The translations under genes were made by a program, and so were the position numbers. From positions 70,945-92,578 of the forward strand of contig NW_008705594.1 in assembly GCF_000186865.1 (NCBI RefSeq): a stretch of DNA of 21,634 nucleotides, in the 5' to 3' direction. Shown here in pieces: positions 9,437 to 19,689 of this stretch. The DNA comes from Aureococcus anophagefferens. Lineage: Eukaryota; Sar; Pelagophyceae; Pelagomonadales; Pelagomonadaceae. The first letter of the stretch is position 1. Every line of letters starts with the position of its first letter. Below the pieces are notes generated by a model, which saw only the letters and a program-made list of their open reading frames with translations, was not told the DNA's origin and did not search any database.

Positions 9437-11780
9437 CTAGGCTAGCCCCACTAACACTGCGTAGCACAGAGTCGAGGCGCCGGAGCGGCAGCCTCGGGAG
9501 CGACCAGAGCGTCGCCACACCGCCGCAGAGCGGGCGGCGGCGAAGCGCGCCGCCGGCGGTCCGCCGCGGCCTGGCAATGGCCGGCGACGACGACTTCGAC
9601 GACGGCGGAGGTGGAGACCATCGTCAAGACAACAGACCCCCCATCCGATCCGGGGAGGGTCCACCACGCTCCCCTGGAGCCAGCCTGTAAAACGCCGCTG
9701 CGCATACTCAAAATAGAATACGAAGAATGAATTGATCTCGTCGACCGACAAGCCGTTACGTATCAATTTATTGAACTGAACTGCTAAATCGCGCATACCG
9801 CCCCGGTCCCATGGTGAAATCTCTGACCACCACTTGTCAAGCACTTCCTCCAGAAATGTCGTTATAACCCACGCATGGCCCTTGAAGCCCATGACTGCTC
9901 GCTTATCCTTAGCTGCTACGTCTATACCGTCCAGGTGACCGATGCAAAAAGTCTGATCCTGCTTGGCCCACTGACATACGATGCTAGCCAGATGCCACTC
10001 GGCGAACAATCCGTTTACGATCGAGCCCAATAAAGAGTCCTCTCTCGATGGTGATTTCGACGCTGAGTAAGCGCCCGGCATTATCTGGCTGACAACCACG
10101 CTCGACGAGACCTGCATAGATGCTGTCTCCGCATGTTGCTGAGTGTCGGTTCGCATGGATGGGAACAGGGGACCATGCCCCATTTGCGGGACTTTGCTCG
10201 GAAAATCGCCCCGAGACCTCCCCACCCGCAACAAATCCTCTGCGCCTTGCACTCCAGCACCCATGTCCCGAAGCACGCGCGCCGTCCGAGCGCCCGGCTC
10301 ACTGGTGCTCTCGAGCAAGTGCTTAGAATACGCCTGGCCGGTGCCCGTCGTCACCGCCTCCCACACCTGAGAGCCCAGGTTTGCTACCTTAGTCGATGCA
10401 TCTGCGATTTTGACCAAACCGTCTCCGCTCTGCTGAGACGTTCTGATGACTTCAGCCAGCTTGGCGGTGACGTGACCAAACACCGCCTGCTGAGGCGCCT
10501 GCGGGCCGTCCGCAAACATCGCGCTTATCATCTCCTCGTTCATCCCGATGCTCGAAATAGCCCGCTCCACCGCAGCCGCTTTGACGTCAAGGTTATAGGC
10601 ATCGCCGGTAACGGACTTAACTCCGCTTGCCAACATTCTGATGTACTGATGCTGCTCTACCTCCCCGACAGCGCCGAAGAAACGCATAAGCATGGGAAAC
10701 TGCTCAATCCGAAAGCGTCCTTTAAGATCGTTATGCTCCTCAAGCGTCCGGACCTTGCTCCGCGGCAAATCCATACTGTGCCGTTGCTGCGACTCACCGC
10801 CAGTCCACGCCACACAGATCATCCCACTGCGGTGGCACAAGACATTAACCTCGCGCCACTTACCGTTGATATCCGCATACACTGTCTTTGCCAGCTCCAA
10901 CCCAGGCGACACCGGCGGATCGAAAACATGCGGTTGCTGCCGCGTTGGCGACACTGGGGCCGGGACCGGAGCCGGGGCTGCCGCTTGCTGATCGTGCTGG
11001 AACCCTCCGGGAACAAACGCCGTTGCTTCCGCTGATAAAGGTACCCCGCCTCCCGGCTGCTCCGCTCCAGCTAATGCTCAGGTTGTTGCCGGTTGCGCCG
11101 GCGCCGGGGCCGCTACTGGCGGCAGCCGCGCGCTAATCGCTGCGAGCGTTGCTGCCAACTGCTGCTGCCCCCTCATCAACTCCTCGAAATCCCGCTTGCG
11201 AGAAGCTTCTGCCACCTCGATATCCTGCTTCCGAAGAGCTTCTGCCTCCTCGCGATCTCGCTTGCGAGAAACCTCCTGCTGCTCATCTCGCGTGGCCAAC
11301 ATGCTCTGGACTTGTGCCGCAGTAACAGGAGCATTCAACTCCTTGTCGTTCACCCGAAAATCACCCACGACTGGGTCAGGTGCCCGCTCCTCGTCACATA
11401 TCGAAAGCTCCATCTTCATTGCCGCAGCCCGTCTCTTAACAGCTTTTGTCACCTCGAGCAATGTCTGCCCAAAATCCTGGAAGACTGTTTGCTGCAGATG
11501 GTTTTCCCGCACCAACTGGTGCACCGCCTGGCCGACGTACTCCATCTGCTCCCCCTGCGAAAACTGATTCACCTCCAGGGGCATGTCCCCTCTAAATATC
11601 GCGTTAGCTAGGGGCAACAGCCCCGTCGCAAAGGTCACGGGGTCGGGGGTTTCATCCCCAGGTGAAGCCCGGGGCCGCCGCCAGCACCGCCCGCAGCGCC
11701 TCCCGCGCTGGCAAGGCCTCCGCCTGCTCGCTGAACGGGCGATCCCTCAACCCCTCCGGGATCGGATTGGTCCTGACCAT
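9437..11780 (-). pseudogene. Coiled-coil/Tudor-like protein gene with frameshift and in-frame TGA
   Basis: From the ATG at 11780 the frame reads MVRTNPIPEGLRDRPFSEQ and on to APGFTW, then hits a stop just after a run of four Gs (11656-11659, C on the plus strand). With one G fewer, the text would continue as DETPDPVTFATG in the frame used by everything downstream. A charged heptad-like stretch (KRDREEAEALRKQD) around 11250-11160 suggests a coiled coil. A TGA at 11080-11078 interrupts this frame, which resumes as ALAGAEQPGGG, a Pro/Ala/Gln linker, and a small-barrel-like segment (VYADINGKWREVNVL, CVAWTGGE) resembling Tudor/Agenet folds. The C-terminus is Arg-rich and low in complexity. After the stop at 9437 the same frame stays open to 9188. 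It could be a gag-like protein of a retroelement or a decayed host gene. No protease or polymerase motif is visible. Confidence 0.5.
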
Positions 11781-11872
11781 GGCCGCCGCCTCCCGGCTCT
11801 ACACTACGCTCCCCCAGAAAGAATCTCGCCGGTGGGCTGCTTCAGCAGCGCCGGCCAGATAAGAGCATAAGG

Positions 11873-11969
11873 AGCGAGTATCGACTGAGCTGCAATAATA
11901 AATAACAGCTCATTTTCTCTCTCTCCTTTGGGCGCTACTTTCTTGGCTAATCGAAGATTACCTGTACGA
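11873..11969 (+). repeat. Diverged direct repeat, copy B
   Basis: This is the partner of 7558-7649, with shared features in the same order: GCGAGTA, CTGCAATAATAA, a CT tract, and GATTACCTG. It lies just upstream of the ATG (11780) of the minus-strand pseudogene, where a 5' terminal repeat or promoter would be. Identity is moderate by eye. Confidence 0.3.
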
Positions 11970-12837
11970 ATAAAGATTGCTGCGTATACTCTCCGACCCT
12001 TTAGCCGAGATTGAAAGCTACTTCAGCTGCTGTGCGAGGCCAAGCTTCGTTCCAGTTCAGCCCGGGAATTTTGCGAATCAATTCGAAATGGCGCGGTATA
12101 AAAGCTAGTTTCCTGTGCCGTGGAGGCCTGCCCTTCTGCGCAATCCTCTGAACTGTATAGGCATCGCGTTGTGCACTCCCGGTTGATCTGCACTTTGCGC
12201 GCATATTTATCCAGGACCCACCCATTCACCCGTGACAGATAGAGATTCGCCGAGCTTATCTCTTTGCCTTTCCCTTTCCCGGCCTCCATCCGCGGGACTT
12301 TCCATGCCAGAAACATAACGCACAGCATAGTGTCGAACTCGATGAGGTCCTACGGTCCGCCACCGGGGCACCAGCGGCACAGTGCCCGCTGGCCGCCCCG
12401 CCCCTGGTCCGCTGCCCGCGAGGGCAGCGGACAGGTACCCAAAACATGACTGGGCAGGTCACGGCCAAAAACCCAGGAAGCCGGAACACGAAGACTGCCC
12501 CCTGTGCCCTGCGGGACTGGCGCCCTGGAGGCGGCGAGCTCCGCCCTCGACTGCCACCAATGAACGACGGCCACCAAAGACCGTTCCGCGTCCGACCCCG
12601 AAAGAGGCTCCGATCCTACCAGAAAAGGCTTCCGAGCTCTCCTCCCGCGCCTCTAGAGACTGGTCAGTAATCTCGCGGTCCCACCACCGCCTATAGACGC
12701 CCCTGCGCCCTTCGGCGACCGTCCAGCCGGAAGCCCGCGTAGTAGCAAGTATGTACATTCCGCTACACTACCGAACCGCATTTTAAAGGGGGTTTGGGCG
12801 ATGAGCAAGGACAGCAACGGCCCATATAGCCTTCGGT
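11970..12837. other. Non-coding stretch between pseudogenes
   Basis: No frame here on either strand is convincing; all are short and lack motifs. A GC-rich island at about 12340-12560, inside sequence of more mixed composition, carries two hairpins, listed separately. The thioesterase end of the PKS remnant begins at 12838. Confidence 0.4.
12371..12432. repeat. Two adjacent perfect hairpins, one with a GNRA-type loop
   Basis: The first stem pairs CCAGCGG (12371-12377) with CCGCTGG (12386-12392). The second pairs GTCCGCTGCCC (12407-12417) with GGGCAGCGGAC (12422-12432) around the tetraloop GCGA, which fits the stable GNRA class. Both are perfect. They sit in the GC-rich island between the coiled-coil pseudogene and the PKS remnant. 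They could be a structured RNA fragment or the end of a mobile element. I see no Rho-independent terminator context and no known RNA family. Confidence 0.7.
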
Positions 12838-13620
12838 TCATTTCTGATCTGTTCCGCGAAGTATAAGGGTCGAATTTGTCCCAAATTTGAATGCTTCGAA
12901 GTGACCTCCGTCTAATTTTACAAGTTGCAGGGCAAGCCCCTCATTCCGTGACCAGCCATACATTCCATCGTGATGAACAGCTTGACGACGAGCGCGGCCA
13001 AAGTAATGTTCTGGCCCATAGGCCGTCTTGATGAGCCTAGTCTCGGTAGACGCTTCCATATCGTCCCAATTGAAACTTATCTGCAGGCTCATGATAAAAT
13101 TTGCAACCCGACTTACCTCTCCGAATTCATCAGCGTCGTTGGTTGCTTTCCACAATTCCCCAAAAAGGTCATCAGGCGTCACAATGTCGCCGACGTGGAC
13201 TGCTGCTTGCAGAAATGTGCTCTATTACGGCACTATTCGCAGCTTGAATAAGAGAGCGGCGTACAAATTTGCTCGCTCCTCGAGCGCGGATGCAAAGACG
13301 GTCAAATCTGATGCCCTGGAATCATGTGGCATGGGGTCAACTAGCACCAAACTCACAGGCCGCATCGAATTCGAGATTTTATTGATTGAGAGAGCGAGTA
13401 GCGCACCAAAGGAGTAGCCTACGAGGCGCACGCCTCTTCCAGTGAGTCATTGCGAAAGCGCCGCAGTATGGTGTCTAGCTCAAGCATCAACATCGACAAA
13501 TTATTATTGCTCACCAGAGGTCAATTCAGGCGCTTGCAGGGCGATCAGCGTCTGGCCCACTGGTAGCAAAGGCAGTAAGCCTTCCCCATACTAAAAGCCC
13601 AGTCCGTCGTACATAATGAC
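12838..13620 (-). pseudogene. PKS thioesterase (TE) domain remnant
   Basis: In one minus frame the text runs LLPLLPVGQTLIALQAPEL, then VRLVGYSFGALLAL with the nucleophile Ser of GxSxG at 13413-13411, and later LVKLDGGHFEAF, whose His (12903-12901) fits the catalytic His of alpha/beta-hydrolase thioesterases. Several in-frame stops break the first half, and the last segment ends in TGA at 12838-12840, probably the original gene end. A TE directly after a sulfotransferase is the chain-release pair known from CurM and olefin synthases. The frame differs by one from the domains upstream, with the change near 13840. Confidence 0.7.
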
Positions 13621-13739
13621 AATCGCAGCTGTCAGCAGAGCACCACTCCTCAACGTGCCAATGAATGTATCAGAGACCTGCTTGATGACCCGGAACCTAT
13701 GGAACTCGGACCTTGTTGCATAGCCCAACTCCCAAGCTA

Positions 13740-14615
13740 GTAGTTTAGCCGCTGGGGAGATAGAATAAGAAGAGTTCTTCAATTTCCACTTGTCGGCCAA
13801 ACTGTGCGTGCGATTGTTTGAAATCAAAGAAGAACTCAAATGTTCACGCGGCCAAATGTGAACCTTGCGTCAATGCCTCAATTCTTGAGCAGCTTGGGGT
13901 CCGTTGCAGCCACACCAGCATCAATGGAAAACGATTGTACGGCGCTAGTGTCATAGGGGTTTGCCATTTGAAGCTCAAATTCAAGTCCCAGAAAGTCGGA
14001 TATGGCGCTCAGTACATCAATAGGTCAGCAAACGAGATCCTCGTATCATACTCACGCACGCTGATCACCAGCAACCTCAGAAAACAACAGGATAATATTC
14101 TGATTGTGCGCAACCCACTCTGGCTCAGTAGTGCTCCATTCAACATCTGCTACTCTATTTTGAAGAGCTAGATTCTTCTTGGTGAGATCAATCCAAGATT
14201 CAATGCATGGCACTGGATGTCGAGATATAAAAAGATATTTTGCTCGCGCAAAGCAGGACTCGGCTTGGCGTAGCACGCGGATATCGCTCGAGTATGGCGG
14301 CGTCTTGTCGACAAACAGCTTCGGGATAGTCCATTCCTATAACTCGCGCGACACCTACAAGATGCCGATAGACAAGATAGCCGATGTCGCTACGACCATC
14401 TTGGCGCGCGTGGCATCTGCGCCTCTGAGTTCCGCGATAGCCTTGATCAGACCACCCGAGAGCCCCATTGAATCGGGGAGTGCCGCTTGACGTTGTTTCA
14501 TCGTTTGAAACGGAAGAAGATAGAGTTCTTGTGGCGCGAAAAGCATAGAATGTGCATGCAAGCATAATTAAAGCAATGAAGATCCTGCTCGGGGCGTGGA
14601 GAGCACAAAGACCTG
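13740..14615 (-). pseudogene. PKS sulfotransferase (ST) domain remnant
   Basis: Motifs in order: VFVLSTPRAGSSLL (the PAPS 5'-phosphate loop, usually PRSGS), LFAPQELYLLPF, LFVDKTPPYSSD, YLFISRHPVPCIESW (3'-phosphate binding Arg and Ser), EWVAHNQNIILL, and a tail with FLGLEF and ELGYATR. This fits the sulfotransferases of curacin-type PKSs, which sulfonate a beta-hydroxyl so that TE-driven decarboxylative elimination gives a terminal alkene. Stops interrupt the frame at 14570-14568 (TAA), 14357-14355 and 14339-14337 (TAG) and in the last third. A short insertion with a frame change lies at about 13800-13850. It follows a carrier protein and precedes the TE. Confidence 0.75.
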
Positions 14616-14749
14616 TTTGCGGCTGCACCGACGACAGACTGAAATAGCATCAGCGCTCGTAGACAGGACAAACAGAGACTCAATATTTGCCCCGGAAATC
14701 AATTCAGACTGTCGCTTTGGACCTCGCATCTCCTCGAGCAAAGCATCTT

Positions 14750-14945
14750 TGATTGCCCCTATCGACGGATTGCCCAAGATCAACTCGTTCGATAGCATGA
14801 CTCCCGTGGTTTGCGATATGCTATTTCGGAACTCGACGATTGACAAAGAATCGAAGCCCAGGTCCATCAGCGTGGTATCATTTCCCATGTTGTTCTCAAC
14901 TACAACCTACCCAGCCAAGGCGTCCTCGACAGCGGCGTGGACCTG
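14750..14945 (-). pseudogene. Acyl carrier protein domain remnant (ACP 2)
   Basis: The minus frame reads a helix-like lead (VHAAVEDALAG), one TAG, then TTLMDLGFDSLSIVEFRN. The phosphopantetheine Ser is the first Ser of DSLS (codon 14849-14847). Helix IV-like text (LSNELILGNPSIGAI) follows. This is the standard PP-binding fold, in the same frame as the ketosynthase upstream and the sulfotransferase downstream. Confidence 0.8.
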
Positions 14946-15328
14946 GTCCTGAGTATTTAGCGTGCGAGTTTGACTTGGATGAGACGCCACGGTCTGTTGG
15001 CTACTCTCATCTGAGCCAGATGTACTCTTAGCATCGTGGTGCTTGGTCTCTTAGACTGGCAGCAGTCGTGATTAAGCCACTAGAAGTACTCACGCCCGCT
15101 CGAGCCTGGTTTTAGTAAAGTCTGGTCAAAATTAAACCGGGTTGAATGTGTTGGTCAGTTTACCATTGATTTCTACACATCTGGCATTCTATTTTGCTCG
15201 CACACTCTGGATAGCTGATATCAGATCACATTCCTGTTCCCAACAATACAAAGTAAGAAATAGTTTCAGATGCAATTTGCTCAAATTGAGAGGGTGTATG
15301 AGCAGTCTCGCCGCAACCAACCCCTTCT

Positions 15329-15388
15329 TACACGGCATACGGTGCTCAAGAAAATTCGTACACGGCATACGGTGCTCAAGAAAATTCG
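15329..15388 (-). repeat. 30-bp tandem duplication in the KS-to-ACP linker
   Basis: Two adjacent copies of a 30-bp unit (15329-15358 and 15359-15388) carry CACGGCATACGGTGCTCAAG and adjoining bases without a mismatch. In the PKS frame each copy translates as NFLEHRMPC plus one residue, so the duplication adds ten residues and keeps the frame. It looks recent, because the copies are identical inside otherwise decayed sequence. Confidence 0.9.
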
Positions 15389-15667
15389 CCCTGACGTGAC
15401 AAAATGTTCGTGGCGAGCTGCTTACTGCAAATGCCTCAGGTAAGCGATGAACTAGCATGACTGGGGATGAACATGAACATGCCCTTATTCATTGGTGTTT
15501 TGCTGAAATGCAGTGTACCATTTGAACCCAATCAAATGCTTCTCACTTGGTGGGTCATCTGTAAGCTAGCTTTTTTGTCTGATTACGCCGAACGAGTCAT
15601 CCCTGGGTGCGATACAGCGAGCACGACACTCAATTCGGAAGATCGGTGGATTTGGCCACTCTCTTTC

Positions 15668-16840
15668 CAAGCCGAGCATGTGCGATGATGCCTGTAGCCC
15701 CGAACGAGCTCGCGCCGCAAATTGATGCACACGAAGCAAGAATTAAGTCCGTCGCAAGCTCCAATCATCTGTCCGCAACCATGCTCTACAGGTTTGGGTT
15801 TAATCAGCGAAGTTAGGCATTGGCGACGGTTACCTGAAATTCAAGCACTGTACTGAGATTCAGCAAGCCGCCAGCACCAGCCGTGCCTTCCATGTGGCCC
15901 AGATTCCCCTTCAGGGAAGTAATCGACACAGCAGAAGACTCGAACACGCCAGCCAATGAGCCAATTTCCACGGGGTCGCCCAGAGATGTGCCAGTCCCAT
16001 GGGCTTCGATGAATCGAGTGTCGATGTCTCCAGCGCAACGTATTAAGTGCTGTTGCGATGACCCGTTCAACGCTGTGAAGGTCGCACTCTGACCGTTGTG
16101 CAGGCAGCTCGAACCAAGGTGCATGCTCTCCGTGTCGGATCTAACGGAACTGTTCACGATGCCAACGCAGCCCTCGCCACGCTGATACCCGTTTGCGCAA
16201 GAATCAAACGTGAGGCATCGACCACATGTCGATAGCATCCCAGCAATAGAAAACATCGAAAACGCGCCACGGGCGCTCAGAATCATGCTGCTGCCAATCG
16301 AGAGAGCATTGACACACTCGCCGTATTCTATCAGGCGCGCTGCGAGGTGCGTCGCGACGAGGCTGGACGAGCACGCAGTATCCGTCGCAACACACGGACC
16401 ACGCATGGCGAGCACGAAAGACAGACGGGCCCCGGCTGCAGATATACCATTACCGGTCATGTCGTATGGACCAGGAATTCGCGATATCTGCTGTGTATTA
16501 TCTTAATTCATCATACCGAGCATGACTCCAACGTCTGCGCTTGCAAGCGTACTTCAGGCGAGCGAGCTTCTCTACAGCGCGCGATATCCTATGTGTAACA
16601 CGAGAAACTACTGTGGGTCCATCGGCGCTGCTTCCGCCGGTCGAATTCAAAAAAAAATGGCATCAAACGCACTCATCTGGTCCAAGAAAGCGGCGTATCA
16701 GAGACGCTGCTTTTGATCAGCATTGAATCCCCTCACTTCGACTGCATCCATGTCCCAGCGGGAAAGTGGCACTGAGCCCGCCATATTAAGCGCACCTTTC
16801 GAACATCCTACTGTATCAGCACTGTGGTGGAGACGAGGCG
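15668..16840 (-). pseudogene. PKS ketosynthase domain remnant (KS b), catalytic triad intact
   Basis: A full-length KS can be followed in one minus frame: VPLSRWDMDA, AFDAIFF*IRPAEAAPMDPQ, MTGNGISAAGARLS, the active-site DTACSSSL (Cys codon 16373-16371), FDSCANGYQRGEGC, FTALNGSSQQ, EAHGTGTSLGDPVE (His 16001-15999), KGNLGHMEGTAG (His 15896-15894), and the C-terminal ASSFGATGIIAHA. The central 216 codons (15813-16460) have no stop. The N-terminal and C-terminal parts hold several, including TAG in place of the second Gln of DPQQ (16610-16608) and TAA/TGA within NA*LR*LNP (15815-15804). No acyltransferase is recognisable before ACP 2, as in trans-AT systems. Confidence 0.88.
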
Positions 16841-16959
16841 GAAGAAGAAGCGACATGGCCGCAACAAATACCGACCGGCTTTGGTCTTCCGCTTTTTAGT
16901 CTGCAGGACCGTCGATTTTTTTATCAGTTCGGTGGACGTCTTGTACTTCCAGGGACCGA

Positions 16960-17255
16960 GGCTTGGGCGTGAGATGTCGCGCTATTGATGCAATGCTCGG
17001 GTAGTCAAATAGCGTCGTCGCTGGGAGGTTTGTACTGAACTGAGTTCCAAGCTACTGCACAAGTTCGGCAGCCGAAAGTGAATCCAATCCAGCATCCATG
17101 AGCGGTGTATCACTATCAATATTGGTCTCTTTGAGCATTGACGAGACTACGGAGGTTACGAGGTTTTCCGCGAGTTCCAAAGTAATGCTAGTTGCGGGTT
17201 GGCGATGACTTACCGAAAGCATCGTACTTCTGGGATGAGGAAACGACTCGAGCAC
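16960..17255 (-). pseudogene. Acyl carrier protein domain remnant (ACP 1)
   Basis: The frame reads LELAENLVTSVVSSML, then TPLMDAGLDSLSAAELVQ with the phosphopantetheine Ser in GLDSLS (17081-17079), then a TAG (17054-17052), then FSTNLPATTLFDYPSIASI, the usual end of a PP-binding domain. Removing that single stop leaves a normal carrier protein. It follows the enoyl-CoA hydratase and precedes KS b, all in one frame. Confidence 0.85.
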
Positions 17256-17379
17256 TTTTAGAACCTTTGATTCTCATGTTCGATGACCTGACGACCTCTT
17301 TTGATGCTCCTCATTGGCGTGTCCGCTCGCCTCAATGTTGAGCAAGGTCTCTTGAGTGAAATGCGCTTTGTTGCCCATA

Positions 17380-18010
17380 CAATCAATTTCTCATTTAGTA
17401 ATACCGCAGATAGCACGAGCACGTCAGGTGGCGTTCGTTCTTGCTATCTGAATGTCGGACAGCACGGCACTTGCAAGACCGGATGCCATGGCGTGATGCG
17501 CATCCAAGGTCAAGTCTTCCACGTACATGCGCGTTGAGAGATTGTGTCCGACGAGTCTCGGCAGTACGAATGTTGCCATCACTACTGGACTGAGGCCGTA
17601 CGGCGCCACGCCCAGCCGGAAAATTGCGGAACGAGTGGCCACACGATGGTCTGTAGCCAGGCCCAGCAGCAACCCGCCACCGATGGATGATCCCTGAAGC
17701 ACGGAGATTGAGAACATTGATGCGCCTCGTATCTAATCGAGGACATAACCGCTGCCGTAAATGCGCTGCGCTTTGATCCACCAAGGCGGAAGCAGCGATG
17801 CTTCTCTGTCGTACCGACCTCCAGTGCAGAAATGAGGGCCAGCAGCTTGGAGCACTAGAGCTCGAATCTTTGTTGAGGCAAAAACGGCCGCCAGGCCGAT
17901 TCCAAGGCTTTGTAATAGCCTTGAAGTCATGGCATTGACCGTGGAGGGATCGTCGAGCTCGAGCTATGCTGTGCAAGTGTTATTCCATGCGAGGGTGAGG
18001 ACGTCACCGC
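17380..18010 (-). pseudogene. Enoyl-CoA hydratase (crotonase) domain remnant in PKS
   Basis: One minus frame gives GDVLTLAWNN, LDDPSTVNAMTSRLLQ, IRALVLQAAGPHFCTGGRYD (first oxyanion loop), VLQGSSIGGGLLLGLATDHR (second oxyanion Gly loop), FRLGVAPYGLSPVVMATFVL and LTLDAHHAMASGLASAVL. These are the landmarks of the crotonase fold, as in ECH enzymes of beta-branching cassettes (PksH/PksI, CurE/CurF types). TAG codons at 17966-17964 and 17735-17733 and TGA at 17426-17424 interrupt it without shifting the frame. Which ECH subtype it is cannot be read from the residues seen. Confidence 0.8.
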
Positions 18011-18360
18011 GTGAGGATAGTAGTCTGATACCCCCGAACATGGATACCGCGGCACTACTCAACACATGGTTCACATTTGCAGCTGATAGCAGGAGCCCAT
18101 CCTCATTTGGTAGTTGCGATGCCTGATGCTGATTCTTCTGCTTGATCTCGCCAACGAGGCCCATTTGAGACGCTTCTAGGCTATCAGCTTGCAAAGAATT
18201 GGCACTGGTGTACATGACTCTGACATGGGTGGTAGCCACAATGGAAATGTCCTGGAGGCACAACATCGTGTCAAAAGTCAAGGGCCCTCGGGTGACTATT
18301 GTTATGCGAACTAGCTTCTAATATCCAAGTGGAGTAATGTCGGGGACGCTGTCCTGGTCA
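18011..18360 (-). pseudogene. PKS segment ahead of ECH, possible enoylreductase start
   Basis: The ECH frame stays open upstream, with one TAG. It includes VRVMYTSANSLQADSLEASQ and GLVGEIKQKN, which faintly resemble the N-terminal part of FAS/PKS enoylreductases (V.V.Y...N..D...A.G...GE). No NADPH-binding glycine motif follows before the hydratase begins, so this is either a stub of that domain or an unrelated linker. Confidence 0.25.
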
Positions 18361-19689
18361 AAAATTGTGTGGACATCAACGGTAGCTCCACTTTTAGACG
18401 CAGCACCCAAGATCGCAGCCATGGAACGAATCTCTGCGGGCTGGAATCAAGTCAAGCACACGTGGATGACACCGTGGCTAGTGATGATAGCAGTGCAGAC
18501 AGGTGAGTGTTATCTCTGTTGTTAAGTGGTCCTCATAGCGACGCTGACCTGAACGGCGGCTTTAGCTGTTACCTGGGTTGTTGTCAATTTGGAACACAAC
18601 ACTCCGGCTCAGAGAATTCCATTCTTCCCTCTGGCAGGTGACAGCAAACCTTAACCCTGATTTACGGTAAAGATGTAATCCAACATGCTTTGTTAATGGT
18701 ATGTTTTGTACACATGAGACGGTTTGTCCGCCACCAGGATCACTGGGGTAGCTACAGGAGGCAAAGACAGTTCTCCCAGGCTGCTTGAGTGAATCAAGTC
18801 GAGAACGACACCTGCAGAATATTGTATCATCTGCTGTTAAATCTGGCTCAATCGAATCGACGGCTGAAGCACAATAACTCGGTTCGAACTCCAACAGCAC
18901 GAAGATACTTCAATTCCAGGAATGCGCGCTGAAGGTGATATGAATGCCTCGGTCAACATTGCAGATCAAATACCTATACGAAGCTCGACGGCATTTGCAC
19001 ATTCCTCAAGGATGAGATCTAGACTTGAGGTAATGAATTTTGCCGACCCAACCTCTCTTTTTTTAGCCCTAGGCCGCGGTTCACTTCTTTGGGGGGGGAG
19101 GGGAAGCGGGCCGTGCTTTTTGCGCATCAATACCAATGTGTTTCAAGTGCCAACAACATCGATGCGCCACAAGATCAATATGCAGCTTCTGAGTTGGTTA
19201 AGCGCATCTCTTCTGTCGAAGGCAACCGCACTCTTAGACTATGCGTGAGTCGTCAAGCGTTCTCCTTGCCGATCGTTGATCGTACCGACACACCAGTCTG
19301 CGATCCGAGCGAAAACCACCTGTCCTTTGCCGGGTACCACAAGAATCGGAGACGCTATGTCCTCTAGAATGGGAGCAAAGTTGCTCCTACTTTGTTGCAT
19401 CTTTTAACTCCATGCGCCATCGTTACTCCTGGAAAGAACAAGGGCACGGCACGTGATGGAGTGTAGCAAACTTGCCAGGAGAGGCGTCGCTGTCCACCCA
19501 CACTCAAAACGCAGAACTTGGCCAGCCTGCCAATGCGCAGTGTGTGAAGAAATATCCGTGTAACATTGACAAGATCGTTTGACAAAACCAACAGCATTAT
19601 TGATTTTCTGGCGAGACACACCTAAAAATCCATACTTCTGGCAGCACATTGAGACATTTCACATTGGGTGCTTTCACATATATGCGACG
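18361..19689 (-). other. Unassigned stretch within the PKS remnant
   Basis: Short frames such as 18562-18900 and 19404-19649 (minus strand) show no domain motif I can defend. A polyguanine run (9 G) lies at about 19091-19099 and may hide indels. By position it should be more decayed multidomain sequence between the hydrolase-like and hydratase parts. It may instead separate two former genes. Confidence 0.3.

Noticed and set aside
11080..11130. Short intron removing the in-frame TGA
   Set aside because: A GTAG...TTAG stretch of 46 bases could be drawn around it, but 46 is not a multiple of three and splicing would break the downstream frame that is clearly continuous.
11093..11611. 172-codon plus-strand frame
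   Set aside because: Leu/His/Arg-rich antisense of the coiled-coil gene, with no independent motif.
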